The notes under the pieces: model-generated
Database searches by the model: none
What the model saw: the letters and a program-made list of their open reading frames with translations, nothing else
What the model was told of the DNA's origin: nothing
Program-made: the position numbers and the translations under genes
Origin: a virus
Virus record (IMG/VR): IMGVR_UViG_3300032285_003500
Coordinates: 1 to 62,419 of that record
Reading direction: 5' to 3' (one strand)
Length of the DNA stretch: 62,419 bases
Shown here: positions 55,245-62,419 of the stretch, piece by piece
Position numbering within the stretch: the first letter of the stretch is position 1
Layout of the letters: each line of letters starts with the position of its first letter

Positions 55245-55906
55245 TGTGCATTTCCTTCAAATCCAGCTTCGTTTAGTTCACTGGCGCAACGTAAAATATC
55301 AGCTGGATTTTTGGTGCCTTCATATTTGCTGATTATATCAGACACTGAGCCAGGTGCATCTCTAATCCAGAGATCCTGATAAGTGATCAATCTTAGCACA
55401 GGTAGCTGTGGATTCCAAGTACACCAAAATTCATCCCCCACATACTCAGGTGCACCCTGCAAGCTGGTGAGGTTATTGTGTTGGCAAATAAAATCAGCCC
55501 CCACATGACGAGGTGCGCCTTGCAAGCTGGTGAGCAAATTATTGCCGCAATTAAAATCACCCTCCACATGATCTGGTGCGCCCTTCAAACTGGTGAGCTT
55601 ATTGTTGTAGCAATAAAAACTACCCTCCACGTGAACAGGTGCGCCCTGCAAACTGGTGAGCTTATTTGCGTAGCACTGAAAACTACCCTCCACGTGAACA
55701 GGTGCACCCTGCAAACTGGTGAGCAAATTATGGCTGCAATTAAAATGACCCTCCACATGACCAAATTGCACTGGTAACTGTTTAATCTGACGCTTTAATT
55801 CCACGTCACCTTGCACATCCACCACACCATCAGGGCGTCTGGTCACCTGCCCGCTGATTTTGAAGTATTGCTTGAGTACCTTTTTTATTTGGTTAGCATC
55901 TACCAT
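55238..55906 (-). CDS. Leucine-rich-repeat paralogue 3
   Basis: A 222-aa protein with five near-perfect repeats. Two adjacent ones (QGAPVHVEGSFQCYANKLTS and QGAPVHVEGSFYCYNNKLTS) are encoded by 60-bp units that differ at only a few bases (about 55609-55728), so the duplication is recent. Ends GNAQW. Confidence 0.85.
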   Translation of the reverse strand: MVDANQIKKVLKQYFKISGQVTRRPDGVVDVQGDVELKRQIKQLPVQFGHVEGHFNCSHNLLTSLQGAPVHVEGSFQCYANKLTSLQGAPVHVEGSFYCYNNKLTSLKGAPDHVEGDFNCGNNLLTSLQGAPRHVGADFICQHNNLTSLQGAPEYVGDEFWCTWNPQLPVLRLITYQDLWIRDAPGSVSDIISKYEGTKNPADILRCASELNEAGFEGNAQW

Positions 55907-56601
55907 TGTGCATTCCCCTCAAATCCAGCTTCATTCAGTTCACTGGCACAACGTAAAATATCACCTGGATTTTTGGTGCCCACATAGGGTGCGAATATTT
56001 TTCCGAACTTGCGTATAGTAATAATGGACACAGACGGCCCACCCTTGGCCACACCCATCACAGTCACTCTCCTAGCTTGCAAGGCGGGCAAAAATCCCAA
56101 TTGGGGATCATAGGATAGTTGTATCCAATCAATGTTCTCTGGTATATCTGCCAGACTCTCCAAGGGATTTTCATATACTGTCAATTGAACGTTGTCAGGA
56201 CAATGCTTCAAGTTCTTGAGTTGACAGTCTCTGGCCACCAGTTTACTGCCGATTTGAACACTCACATGTTCCAAACTTGTGATGGGATTTTTATAGCAAA
56301 TATAGTCCTTGCCCACTTGACGCGGCCCTCCTGCCAGTGATGTGACACCACTCCAGCTACAGTCAAATTCACCACCCACAATTTCAGGACAACCTTCCAG
56401 GCTGGATAATTTTGTGGCAATCCTAAAGTCACCTTTCACATGTTTGAATTTTATGGGCAATTGGGGTTCACTACCCCAATACTCCAGGTTACCATCATAG
56501 CTGACCACACCCTGGCTATCAATGCTATAGTCAGCGTTGGGTGTTCTGAATCCTGAGAATTCTTTGTACAACGTCTGCAGAATACGATCTTTGTCTACCA
56601 T
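55900..56601 (-). CDS. Leucine-rich-repeat paralogue 2
   Basis: A 233-aa protein with five repeats, several without Cys (SLEHVSVQIGS, NLKHCPDNVQ, SLADIPENID). The N-cap differs (KEFSGFRTPNADYSIDSQG). Ends GNAQW. Confidence 0.75.
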   Translation of the reverse strand: MVDKDRILQTLYKEFSGFRTPNADYSIDSQGVVSYDGNLEYWGSEPQLPIKFKHVKGDFRIATKLSSLEGCPEIVGGEFDCSWSGVTSLAGGPRQVGKDYICYKNPITSLEHVSVQIGSKLVARDCQLKNLKHCPDNVQLTVYENPLESLADIPENIDWIQLSYDPQLGFLPALQARRVTVMGVAKGGPSVSIITIRKFGKIFAPYVGTKNPGDILRCASELNEAGFEGNAQW

Positions 56602-57224
56602 TCTGCGTTTCCTTCAAATCCGTGTTCGTTTAGTTCACTGGCGCAACGTAGTATGTCAGCTGCATTTCCTGTGCCACAATATTTGTTGAGAATCGCTTCA
56701 CATAATTTGGTCTCTTCGTTTCGAGTGTACTTCCCTGGAGTGGAAACATAATACAGAGTAATTTTTTTTGCAACCAGTGCTCGTAGAAGGGGTAGATGAG
56801 CATCGTAAGTTACCAATAGACTTTCCAGGCGTGGAGGAATACCTTCCAGGCTGGTCAAGGGATTATTGACTAGGTTTAGGTACTTGGGTTTGGGGCACCC
56901 CTTCAAGTTGGTTATTTGGCTATTGAACATGACTATACTGCCCACTTGTTGGGGAGCACCAGTCCAATCTTTGATAGGATTGTTAATGCAAATAAACTGG
57001 TTGCCCACATATGTGGGGCACCCCTCCAGGGTTTTGAGTTGATTACTCTCCAGACGAAAGTTCTCGTCTACTCTTTTAAACTGCAAGGGCAATTTGCTCA
57101 TCCTGCTGGTCATCTGCACACTGCCTGCGCAACTGATCAAACCATCACTGTCCACAGTTACAGACCCATTATAGGCAAAATGGCGTCCCAAGTCGCGTAT
57201 TATTTGTTTGCTGTCTACCACCAT
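56595..57224 (-). CDS. Leucine-rich-repeat paralogue 1
   Basis: A 209-aa protein with four repeats, closest to paralogue 7. It begins MVVDSKQI, with one extra Val, and overlaps the upstream gene by 10 nt (ATGGTGGTAG) instead of 7. First member of the array. Confidence 0.8.
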   Translation of the reverse strand: MVVDSKQIIRDLGRHFAYNGSVTVDSDGLISCAGSVQMTSRMSKLPLQFKRVDENFRLESNQLKTLEGCPTYVGNQFICINNPIKDWTGAPQQVGSIVMFNSQITNLKGCPKPKYLNLVNNPLTSLEGIPPRLESLLVTYDAHLPLLRALVAKKITLYYVSTPGKYTRNEETKLCEAILNKYCGTGNAADILRCASELNEHGFEGNAEW

Positions 57225-57784
57225 TTACCACCACCACTTAGTCCGAGACTTTTACTGTACCTGGGAAGTCTGCACGACCAGTATCTGGCACTCATGCGGT
57301 CATTGGCTTGTTCACAGCGATGACGTGCCGCAAAATTGGCACGGGCTTGTGGATCAGCCAGTTTAACTTTCAAACGTCCAGTGGCATCACCAAAGCTGAT
57401 TTTTTTGACCTTGTCAGTGCTGGGGTTCTTCACATAAACATAAAACTTTTTACTGCCACCACGATGAACTTTGCCCAACTGCACTTTCTTGCCCTTGTAT
57501 TCGGCTTCCAACAGGGCCTCATGCATGTGCTCAGTGAGTGGCACATCCAAGGGCACACGAACACCCTCATAAATGGCCCAAGTGCCTATGTCTGTAAGCA
57601 GCAGTTCCTGATCATCCTCGTGAAACTGGATGCCTTCTGCCATCATGGTTCGTGCATGTTCAAAAAACTGGCACCAGCTGTCGCTCAACATACGGAACAT
57701 GTTATCTTCCAGGGGGATTTCACAGCAGACGTGGTTTTCCAGTAGTGTCTTGTAATCTGTTTGTGTAAGTTCGTGTATCTTCAT
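57215..57784 (-). CDS. Phage protein with basic Cys-containing C-terminal domain
   Basis: A 189-aa protein. It begins MKIHELTQTDYKTLLENH. The C-terminal part (GGSKKFYVYVKNPSTDKVKKISFGD, then ARANFAARHRCEQ and ARYWSCRLP) matches a small basic domain recalled from many marine phage virion proteins (DUF5872-like). It ends GGGKWW; the WW codons with the stop form the overlap used by the first repeat gene. The N-terminus may be a capsid-targeting sequence (LLE|N). First gene of the repeat operon, with a late box 7 nt before its ATG. Confidence 0.65.
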   Translation of the reverse strand: MKIHELTQTDYKTLLENHVCCEIPLEDNMFRMLSDSWCQFFEHARTMMAEGIQFHEDDQELLLTDIGTWAIYEGVRVPLDVPLTEHMHEALLEAEYKGKKVQLGKVHRGGSKKFYVYVKNPSTDKVKKISFGDATGRLKVKLADPQARANFAARHRCEQANDRMSARYWSCRLPRYSKSLGLSGGGKWW

Positions 57785-57791
57785 GGTGTGT

Positions 57792-57797
57792 TATTTA
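57792..57797 (-). promoter_or_regulatory. TAAATA box 7 nt before a start codon
   Basis: Minus strand TTTAAATAAC, 7 nt before the ATG at 57784, no Shine-Dalgarno. Back-to-back with the plus-strand box at 57815 in a 41-nt intergenic gap. Confidence 0.45.
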
Positions 57798-57814
57798 AAC
57801 ACAAACAGGATTGG

Positions 57815-57820
57815 TAAATA
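57815..57820 (+). promoter_or_regulatory. TAAATA box 5 nt before a start codon
   Basis: GGTAAATATC, 5 nt before the ATG at 57826, no Shine-Dalgarno. Confidence 0.45.
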
Positions 57821-57825
57821 TCATC

Positions 57826-58452
57826 ATGAAGATAGTTGATTTACTCTTACAAGAGTCTCGCTCCACTCCCGTGATCTGTGTGGATGTGCAGCCTGAATAT
57901 AGTGGCATCATGGATGGGGATGAAAGTCCTGTGTTTGAACAGATCATACAATTTGTGAATAACCAAACTGGTCCTGTGCTCATGTTTGTGAACGCCGAAG
58001 ATCAGGGTTTGAGCGGTGATACTGTGGCATCTGTGAAAGAGTATTGGCAAGATAGTGGCTTTGATCCAGATAATTGGCGCAGAGTTACCGTTGTGGACAA
58101 GGGATATGGATACTTGAGAGCCTGGATGGATCAGGGCATTGATGCTAGAGCAATCATTCGCACCATACGTGAGATGTACAAGCAAAAAGTGGATGATAGT
58201 AGACTACTTTTTGATGGTGAAGATTCTGACACCTATCAGGGTGACATGCAAAATCTGTTGGGTGTAGACTATGATGATGTTGTGTTATCAGATCCGTTGA
58301 TTACCCAATGGACCAGCATTGCTCAGCTCAAACGTTTTAGTGGCGCTTACATTGTGGGTGGTGGAAGAGACGAATGCTTGAGAGAGGTGGAACTGCTCAT
58401 GAATGCCTTCAACATAAAATACAAAAGAATTGACAGTTTGGTGTACGGATGA
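57826..58452 (+). CDS. Isochorismatase-like hydrolase
   Basis: A 208-aa protein with an isochorismatase/cysteine-hydrolase fold: VICVDVQPEYS near 15-25 (Asp at the first strand), VLMFVNAEDQG, and AYIVGGGRDECLREVELLM near 175-193 with the Cys that would be the nucleophile. Family members hydrolyse isochorismate, nicotinamide or carbamate-type bonds; the substrate is unknown. The N-terminus MKIVDLLLQES looks like a T4-style capsid-targeting sequence with cleavage site LQE|S, so it may be a packaged protein. Overlaps the next gene by 4 nt. Confidence 0.65.
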   Translation: MKIVDLLLQESRSTPVICVDVQPEYSGIMDGDESPVFEQIIQFVNNQTGPVLMFVNAEDQGLSGDTVASVKEYWQDSGFDPDNWRRVTVVDKGYGYLRAWMDQGIDARAIIRTIREMYKQKVDDSRLLFDGEDSDTYQGDMQNLLGVDYDDVVLSDPLITQWTSIAQLKRFSGAYIVGGGRDECLREVELLMNAFNIKYKRIDSLVYG

Positions 58453-60347
58453 AGATACAAGATTTGCTCAACAAGCCCACCATGACTGTGGGTCAGCTCA
58501 GTAAAAAATATCACACAGCTCCCAGCGCAGTGGAAACTGAACTCAGCAAGGGTGTGAAAGTGGAAATGGAGCACACCAATAATATTCAAGTGGCTCGTGA
58601 GATAGCCTTGGATCATTTGGGTGAAGATCTCTACTATTATGACAAGTTGAGCAAGATAGAAAAGCCACTGGCAGAAGCCTTGGACCAATATTCCCCAGTG
58701 GAGGATCCCACACCCAGTGAACTCAAGCTGCTGGCTCGCCGCAACAAATATCATAGTGCTAGATTTGTTGTTTACAAGCCTGACCGTGAAGGTACCACCC
58801 ACTGGATAGCTGCTGATAGTGAACACTTCACACACCACAGCATGGCACCAGCCATGGGAGCTTGGTTGATCAGAGGATATGTGCAATACCTGGGTGATAA
58901 TGAGTACGCCTATCGCAGCATGGAAGTTTACAGCCCCAAAACAGTGGATCATCCCCTGTTCAGAACCTGGGAGCGGGCAGGAATTCAAAATGGCAACCCT
59001 GAAGTTGTAGAATCATATTCCTCTCACCTGAAGGAAAGCGCCATTGATTTGAGCCAGGGTGGTAGAGCTGTCAAGGACCTTAGAGTGGAAGGCGTGGTCA
59101 AGATGGCTCGCAAACAACCAGTGCGAGGGCTAGTGTTTGGCAGACACATTTATTGGTGGCCAGCTTCAAATGCCACTCATGGTGAAGTGGCAGCACAGTT
59201 GGGGTTCACAGATTATGTGGACTACAGACTCATGCTCAGCAAAGAGAACGATGAGTTAAGACTTAGAGGTGATCCTGTGGAGATCCAACAATGGATGCAT
59301 CATGTCAAAGCGTGTCCCCAGCTGAACAAGCTCACCCAATCAGATCAATTATACTTCCATGCAGGCAGCCATGGGTGGGTCACAGGTGCTGAATTTATTC
59401 AGATCGTATCTGATGAACCAGTTTCAGAAGCTTGGAGCAAGAAATACAAAAAGAGCATCAACTGTGCCAACCCCAAAGGATTCAGCCAACGTGCTCACTG
59501 TGCAGGCAGGAAAGCCAGATCAGCACACAGAAAAACTAAATCCACAAGTGTGAGTGAGGCTACCACCAGAACCAGCAAACAAGGCGCACCAGGCACTCTC
59601 AAAGCCAAGATATCAGGCAAAGTCACATGTGACAAAGTGCAAAAACTCAAACACAGAAGAAATGCCACCCCACATGATGTGAGTCAAGCCAACTGGTTTA
59701 TAAACATGCATAATTGTGAAGAATCTGTGCGCTTGAGTGAAATTTTCCAGGAGCCTGCGCAACCGGCAGACTGGAAAAAATTCCAGCACGGCAAATACAC
59801 TTCCTGGGAAACAGAGTTTTATCTACTCAACAAATTGATAAAAGTTGAAGTTCATGGTGATTACAACCAGACTGGCGCACTATTTGTCACACGCAATACA
59901 GATTTGGATTTGCCCAAGACTTATCAAGGATATCAAGTCATATTCAGAGTGGCTGGCAGCACAGAAGTCACCGGCGAAATGGGTGCATCCGCTGCCAAGG
60001 TATTCGAAGATGTGGTGAGCGTGTTCCGAGGGTTTTTTGACACGCATGACTGGGACTATATTCTGTTCACAGGTCAAGAAGGCAGCAGAGATAGTTTATA
60101 CGACAGGATAGCTCAACGGTTGGCCCGTCAAGTGGGTGCCAAAGTGGCCACCTACAGAAGTGAGTTTCTCATATACAAACCTGGTGACGGATTAGCCGAA
60201 CAGGGAGGAGTGGGACTTGTGGTGCCGGGTGTGAACATGCCAGCCGGCATGCATCCAGATGAGATTCGCCGTCAGGCCCGAAAGTTTGGTTTTAAAACAA
60301 CCAAAGATGGTGTACCTCCTGTGACAAGAACTGACGGAAAATATTGA
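58449..60347 (+). CDS. Large phage protein, possible packaged fusion
   Basis: A 632-aa protein. It begins MKIQDLLNKPTMTVGQLSKKY, similar to its two neighbours. Residues of about 80-190 have YHSARFVVYKPD and APAMGAWLIRGYVQYLG. Near 338-365 is the Cys-containing basic motif KKYKKSINCANPKGFSQR followed by AHCAGRK, recalled from many marine phage proteins. Near 430, RLSEIFQEPAQPADWKKF looks like a second targeting-type N-terminus inside the chain, followed by a C-terminal alpha/beta domain (about 440-610, FTGQEGSRDSLYDRIAQRLAR). This suggests a fusion of two virion proteins. No enzyme motif recognised. Confidence 0.6.
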   Translation: MKIQDLLNKPTMTVGQLSKKYHTAPSAVETELSKGVKVEMEHTNNIQVAREIALDHLGEDLYYYDKLSKIEKPLAEALDQYSPVEDPTPSELKLLARRNKYHSARFVVYKPDREGTTHWIAADSEHFTHHSMAPAMGAWLIRGYVQYLGDNEYAYRSMEVYSPKTVDHPLFRTWERAGIQNGNPEVVESYSSHLKESAIDLSQGGRAVKDLRVEGVVKMARKQPVRGLVFGRHIYWWPASNATHGEVAAQLGFTDYVDYRLMLSKENDELRLRGDPVEIQQWMHHVKACPQLNKLTQSDQLYFHAGSHGWVTGAEFIQIVSDEPVSEAWSKKYKKSINCANPKGFSQRAHCAGRKARSAHRKTKSTSVSEATTRTSKQGAPGTLKAKISGKVTCDKVQKLKHRRNATPHDVSQANWFINMHNCEESVRLSEIFQEPAQPADWKKFQHGKYTSWETEFYLLNKLIKVEVHGDYNQTGALFVTRNTDLDLPKTYQGYQVIFRVAGSTEVTGEMGASAAKVFEDVVSVFRGFFDTHDWDYILFTGQEGSRDSLYDRIAQRLARQVGAKVATYRSEFLIYKPGDGLAEQGGVGLVVPGVNMPAGMHPDEIRRQARKFGFKTTKDGVPPVTRTDGKY

Positions 60348-60379
60348 ATCACTAGCAGTGTTCCCTCACAATTGAGGTA

Positions 60380-61066
60380 ATGCTCAGTATCAAACAACAA
60401 CGGTTACTGGAACTGTCTCAACAGCCCCTGTTACCCCATACTCACGTGCAATATCTGGAACATCTCAAGGCTCAGGGGGTCAACCCCCGGGTTGTTTATG
60501 ATCTGGGTAGTTGTGTGCTACACTGGTATAATGTGGCACATGAAATTTGGCCTGATGCCCAGTATCATGTGCTGGATGCCATGGACAGTGCAGAGTTCCT
60601 GTATCAGGAGCAGCAGTTGCCCTATCACATTGGTGTGCTCAGCAACAGTGATCGCAAAACTGTCACATTCTGGCAAAATGACTATCATCCAGGTGGCAAC
60701 AGCTATTACAGAGAAAATCCTGAGATCAACTTGGAAGTGGACCAGTATTTCAATGACAGCCACAAGCGTGTTTTGCAGTGTAGCACTCTGGACACTATCA
60801 TAAGTGTAAACCATTGGCCTGTGCCGGATTTTGTAAAAATGGATGTGCAGGGTGCAGAGCAGGATGTGTTGTTGGGCATGACCAACACACTAGCCCATGT
60901 GCAACATTTGATACTGGAACTGCAAAATGTGGAATACAACAAAGGTGCTCCGCTCAGCCAGCATGTGATCTCCTGGTTGGAGCGACGTGGATTTGATTGT
61001 GTGGCTCCTTTGTTTAGTAATAATGGTGCTGATGGCGACTATCATTTTACAAGGAAGAGTTCATGA
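60380..61066 (+). CDS. FkbM-family methyltransferase
   Basis: A 228-aa SAM methyltransferase of the FkbM type: VVYDLGSCVLHW near 37-48 as the SAM loop, YHVLDAMDS, and DFVKMDVQGAEQDVLLG near 151-167, the family hallmark. FkbM enzymes 2-O-methylate sugars in glycans. A small hairpin CCTCA-CAAT-TGAGG (60364-60377) covers the GAGG just before the start. It overlaps the next glycosyltransferase by 4 nt. Confidence 0.8.
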   Translation: MLSIKQQRLLELSQQPLLPHTHVQYLEHLKAQGVNPRVVYDLGSCVLHWYNVAHEIWPDAQYHVLDAMDSAEFLYQEQQLPYHIGVLSNSDRKTVTFWQNDYHPGGNSYYRENPEINLEVDQYFNDSHKRVLQCSTLDTIISVNHWPVPDFVKMDVQGAEQDVLLGMTNTLAHVQHLILELQNVEYNKGAPLSQHVISWLERRGFDCVAPLFSNNGADGDYHFTRKSS

Positions 61067-62419
61067 AGATAGCATTTGTAGACACTCTGGGATTGCCCTA
61101 TGACGGCAACACCATAAACAATCGTGGATTGGGTGGCAGTGAAAGTGCTGTGATCTATTTGAGTGCAGAGCTGATCAAGTTGGGCATGGATGTGACAGTA
61201 TTTTGTCATTGTAATGCTGATGATGCCAGGCCTGGAGTGTACAACGGAGTCAAATATATACCACTCCCTGAAATAGCCAACCATGCTTGTGATTTTGATG
61301 TGGCCATAGCCAGCCGTAGTGTAGAGACCTGGCTACCCCCAGAATTGCGTGCCAATGTGAGCAGCAAAGTAGATTTGAATATTTTTGATCGTTTGCAGGA
61401 GCGTGCCCGGTTCAAAGTGCTGTGGATGCATGACACCTTTTGCTATGGCGATCAGGTTGTGGAGCATTTGGTTGTGCATGGTTGTATTCATGAGCTGTTT
61501 GTGTTGAGTGATTGGCATCTGAGTTATGTGCTCAACTGTGACCACGGTGCTCGTCGCAACTTTGAAGTGCTCAAGAACAAAACTTTCCTTACTCGCAACG
61601 GCGCCAAGAACTGGCTGCCCTGGATTGATCCCAGCCAAAAAGACCCCCATCAGTTTGTATATAACAGCAGTGTCAGCAAGGGTATGGCTCCCTTGCTGGA
61701 ACAAATTTGGCCACACGTCAAGCAGAACATTCCCGAAGCCAAGCTGAAAATCATTGGTGGCTACTACAGGTTCCGCCCTGAAGATCCGCCTGATGAACAA
61801 GAACAAAAGTGGCGCTTGTTGAAGGACACTTTTGATGGCAAGCAGGGTGTTGAGTTCACTGGAATCATTACTCAACAACAGATTGCACAGACTCTGGCTC
61901 AGAGCAGCCTCATGCTCTATCCTAGTGCGTTTCCTGAAACTTTTGGTATCAGCGCACTGGAAAGCCTGAATGCTCTCACCCCACTGGTAACCTGCAGATT
62001 TGGCGCACTGGAAGAGGTAGCCATTGACCAAGCCTGTTATAAAATGGACTATGCTATTGCACCCAATGGGTTGTTTCCCAACATAAACAGTGAACAGCAG
62101 GTCAAAAAGTATGTGGAATTGGTGTGCTGGGCACACAGCAACAAATATCTGCTGCAACAGAAGCAAAACTTCTGTCGTATTGTTCAGCCCCTGATTGGAT
62201 GGGATACGGTGGCCCTTCAGTGGAAGCAACACTTGTGCAAAGTGTCGGGCAGATATTTGTTGTCACATGAATTTGACAAAGTTTCACATGCAAAACTTCG
62301 CTGGCAGCAAGTGTTTGGTCGCAGATACACAAACCTGGAAGATCATAACACTGTTAGTAAACCACAGCAGCCCATTGTTGTGATCACACCCTTTTACAAC
62401 TGCCAATCATATATTGTAA
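61063..62419 (+). CDS. Glycosyltransferase family 4, fused to a second GT2 domain (partial)
   Basis: Open at the window end, at least 452 aa. The N-terminal GT-B domain begins MKIAFVDTLGLPYDGN, with GLGGSES near 23-29, and ends with FPETFGISALE near 290-300, the E-x7-E motif of GT4 retaining transferases. From residue 437, PIVVITPFYNCQSYIV is the start of a GT2 domain. Two linked transferases of different fold would add successive sugars. The start overlaps the FkbM stop (ATGA). It belongs to a second glycan cluster that continues beyond the window. Confidence 0.8.
   Translation, partial: MKIAFVDTLGLPYDGNTINNRGLGGSESAVIYLSAELIKLGMDVTVFCHCNADDARPGVYNGVKYIPLPEIANHACDFDVAIASRSVETWLPPELRANVSSKVDLNIFDRLQERARFKVLWMHDTFCYGDQVVEHLVVHGCIHELFVLSDWHLSYVLNCDHGARRNFEVLKNKTFLTRNGAKNWLPWIDPSQKDPHQFVYNSSVSKGMAPLLEQIWPHVKQNIPEAKLKIIGGYYRFRPEDPPDEQEQKWRLLKDTFDGKQGVEFTGIITQQQIAQTLAQSSLMLYPSAFPETFGISALESLNALTPLVTCRFGALEEVAIDQACYKMDYAIAPNGLFPNINSEQQVKKYVELVCWAHSNKYLLQQKQNFCRIVQPLIGWDTVALQWKQHLCKVSGRYLLSHEFDKVSHAKLRWQQVFGRRYTNLEDHNTVSKPQQPIVVITPFYNCQSYIV

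Larger units (their letters stand above)
51407..57224 (-). repeat. Tandem array of nine leucine-rich-repeat genes
   Basis: Nine paralogous genes of 190-251 aa. Each has an N-cap (MVDxxQI...F, then a GxVxVxG-type strand and LPVQFGxVxGxF), three to six 20-residue repeats (GxFxCxxNxLTSLxGAPxxV), a closing strand (PxLPxLRLIT) and a conserved C-cap ending in NPADILRCASELNEAGFEG-NAEW. Neighbouring genes overlap by exactly 7 nt (ATGGTAG). Within each gene 60-bp DNA repeats follow the protein repeats. Confidence 0.9.

Noticed and set aside
51407-57224. CRISPR-like array from regularly spaced 60-bp repeats
   Set aside because: Repeats follow 20-residue protein repeats in open frames, diverge like coding sequence, and have no unique spacers or cas genes.

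Overview
The window is one contiguous piece of a large tailed-phage genome, probably a T4-superfamily myovirus of jumbo size. The evidence is the gene content: a gp44-type clamp-loader ATPase, a GroES-like co-chaperonin, PhoH, a T4-type ATP-dependent DNA ligase, dCMP deaminase, ClpP-like protease, five very long collagen-like or beta-helical fibre genes, tightly overlapping genes on both strands, and about twenty TAAATA/TATAAATA boxes placed like T4 late promoters just upstream of genes. No integrase, terminase, capsid, tRNA, rRNA, IS element or CRISPR array was seen, and both ends are open. The host cannot be named from this sequence beyond a bacterium.

Layout. 81-6964 (+): a nine-gene, start/stop-coupled glycan operon (sugar nucleotidyltransferase, cupin, RuBisCO-like protein, methyltransferase, GDPD-like protein, four glycosyltransferase-type proteins). 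6961-15046 (-): IF-1, ClpP-like protease, small early genes with sigma70-type promoters, TrmH-type RNA methyltransferase, HRTDGP-repeat protein, orphan adenine methyltransferase, two conserved phage proteins, PhoH with a likely AUU start. 15168-26137 (+): two giant fibres with a small structural gene between them. 26194-29949: Dps, dCMP deaminase, AdoMet decarboxylase, superoxide dismutase, IscA-like carrier, which together look like an iron/redox/polyamine island. 29992-35665 (+): more fibre genes. 35631-39078 (-): HAD phosphatase, clamp loader, GroES-like protein, a fragment of DNA polymerase III alpha, zinc-ribbon protein. 39179-42160 (+): a further fibre. 42261-51130 (+): a host-takeover-like stretch (RyR domain, vWA, small alarmone hydrolase, macro domain, Ntn-hydrolase, ligase, four small F-x-L-x-W proteins, UV endonuclease, second SpeD-like protein). 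51138-57784 (-): an operon of nine tandem leucine-rich-repeat paralogues joined by identical 7-nt overlaps. 57826-62419 (+): isochorismatase-like and 632-aa proteins with possible capsid-targeting N-termini, then FkbM methyltransferase and a two-domain glycosyltransferase cut by the window end.

How it works together. Early genes appear to use sigma70 promoters (TTGACA, 16-17 nt, TATAtT); structural, glycan, redox and leucine-rich-repeat genes carry TAAATA late boxes. Several late boxes lie only 5-7 nt before the start codon with no Shine-Dalgarno, which suggests leaderless mRNAs; a phage-encoded IF-1 and an AUU-start gene lie in the same genome. The most unusual parts are the RuBisCO-like protein in a glycan operon, the nine-gene leucine-rich-repeat array whose conserved C-terminus also encodes the next gene's ribosome-binding site, the paired SpeD genes (one behind a two-codon minigene), and redox enzymes that may be packaged in the virion.

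Functional calls rest on motifs read by eye and memory of the families; no database search was run.
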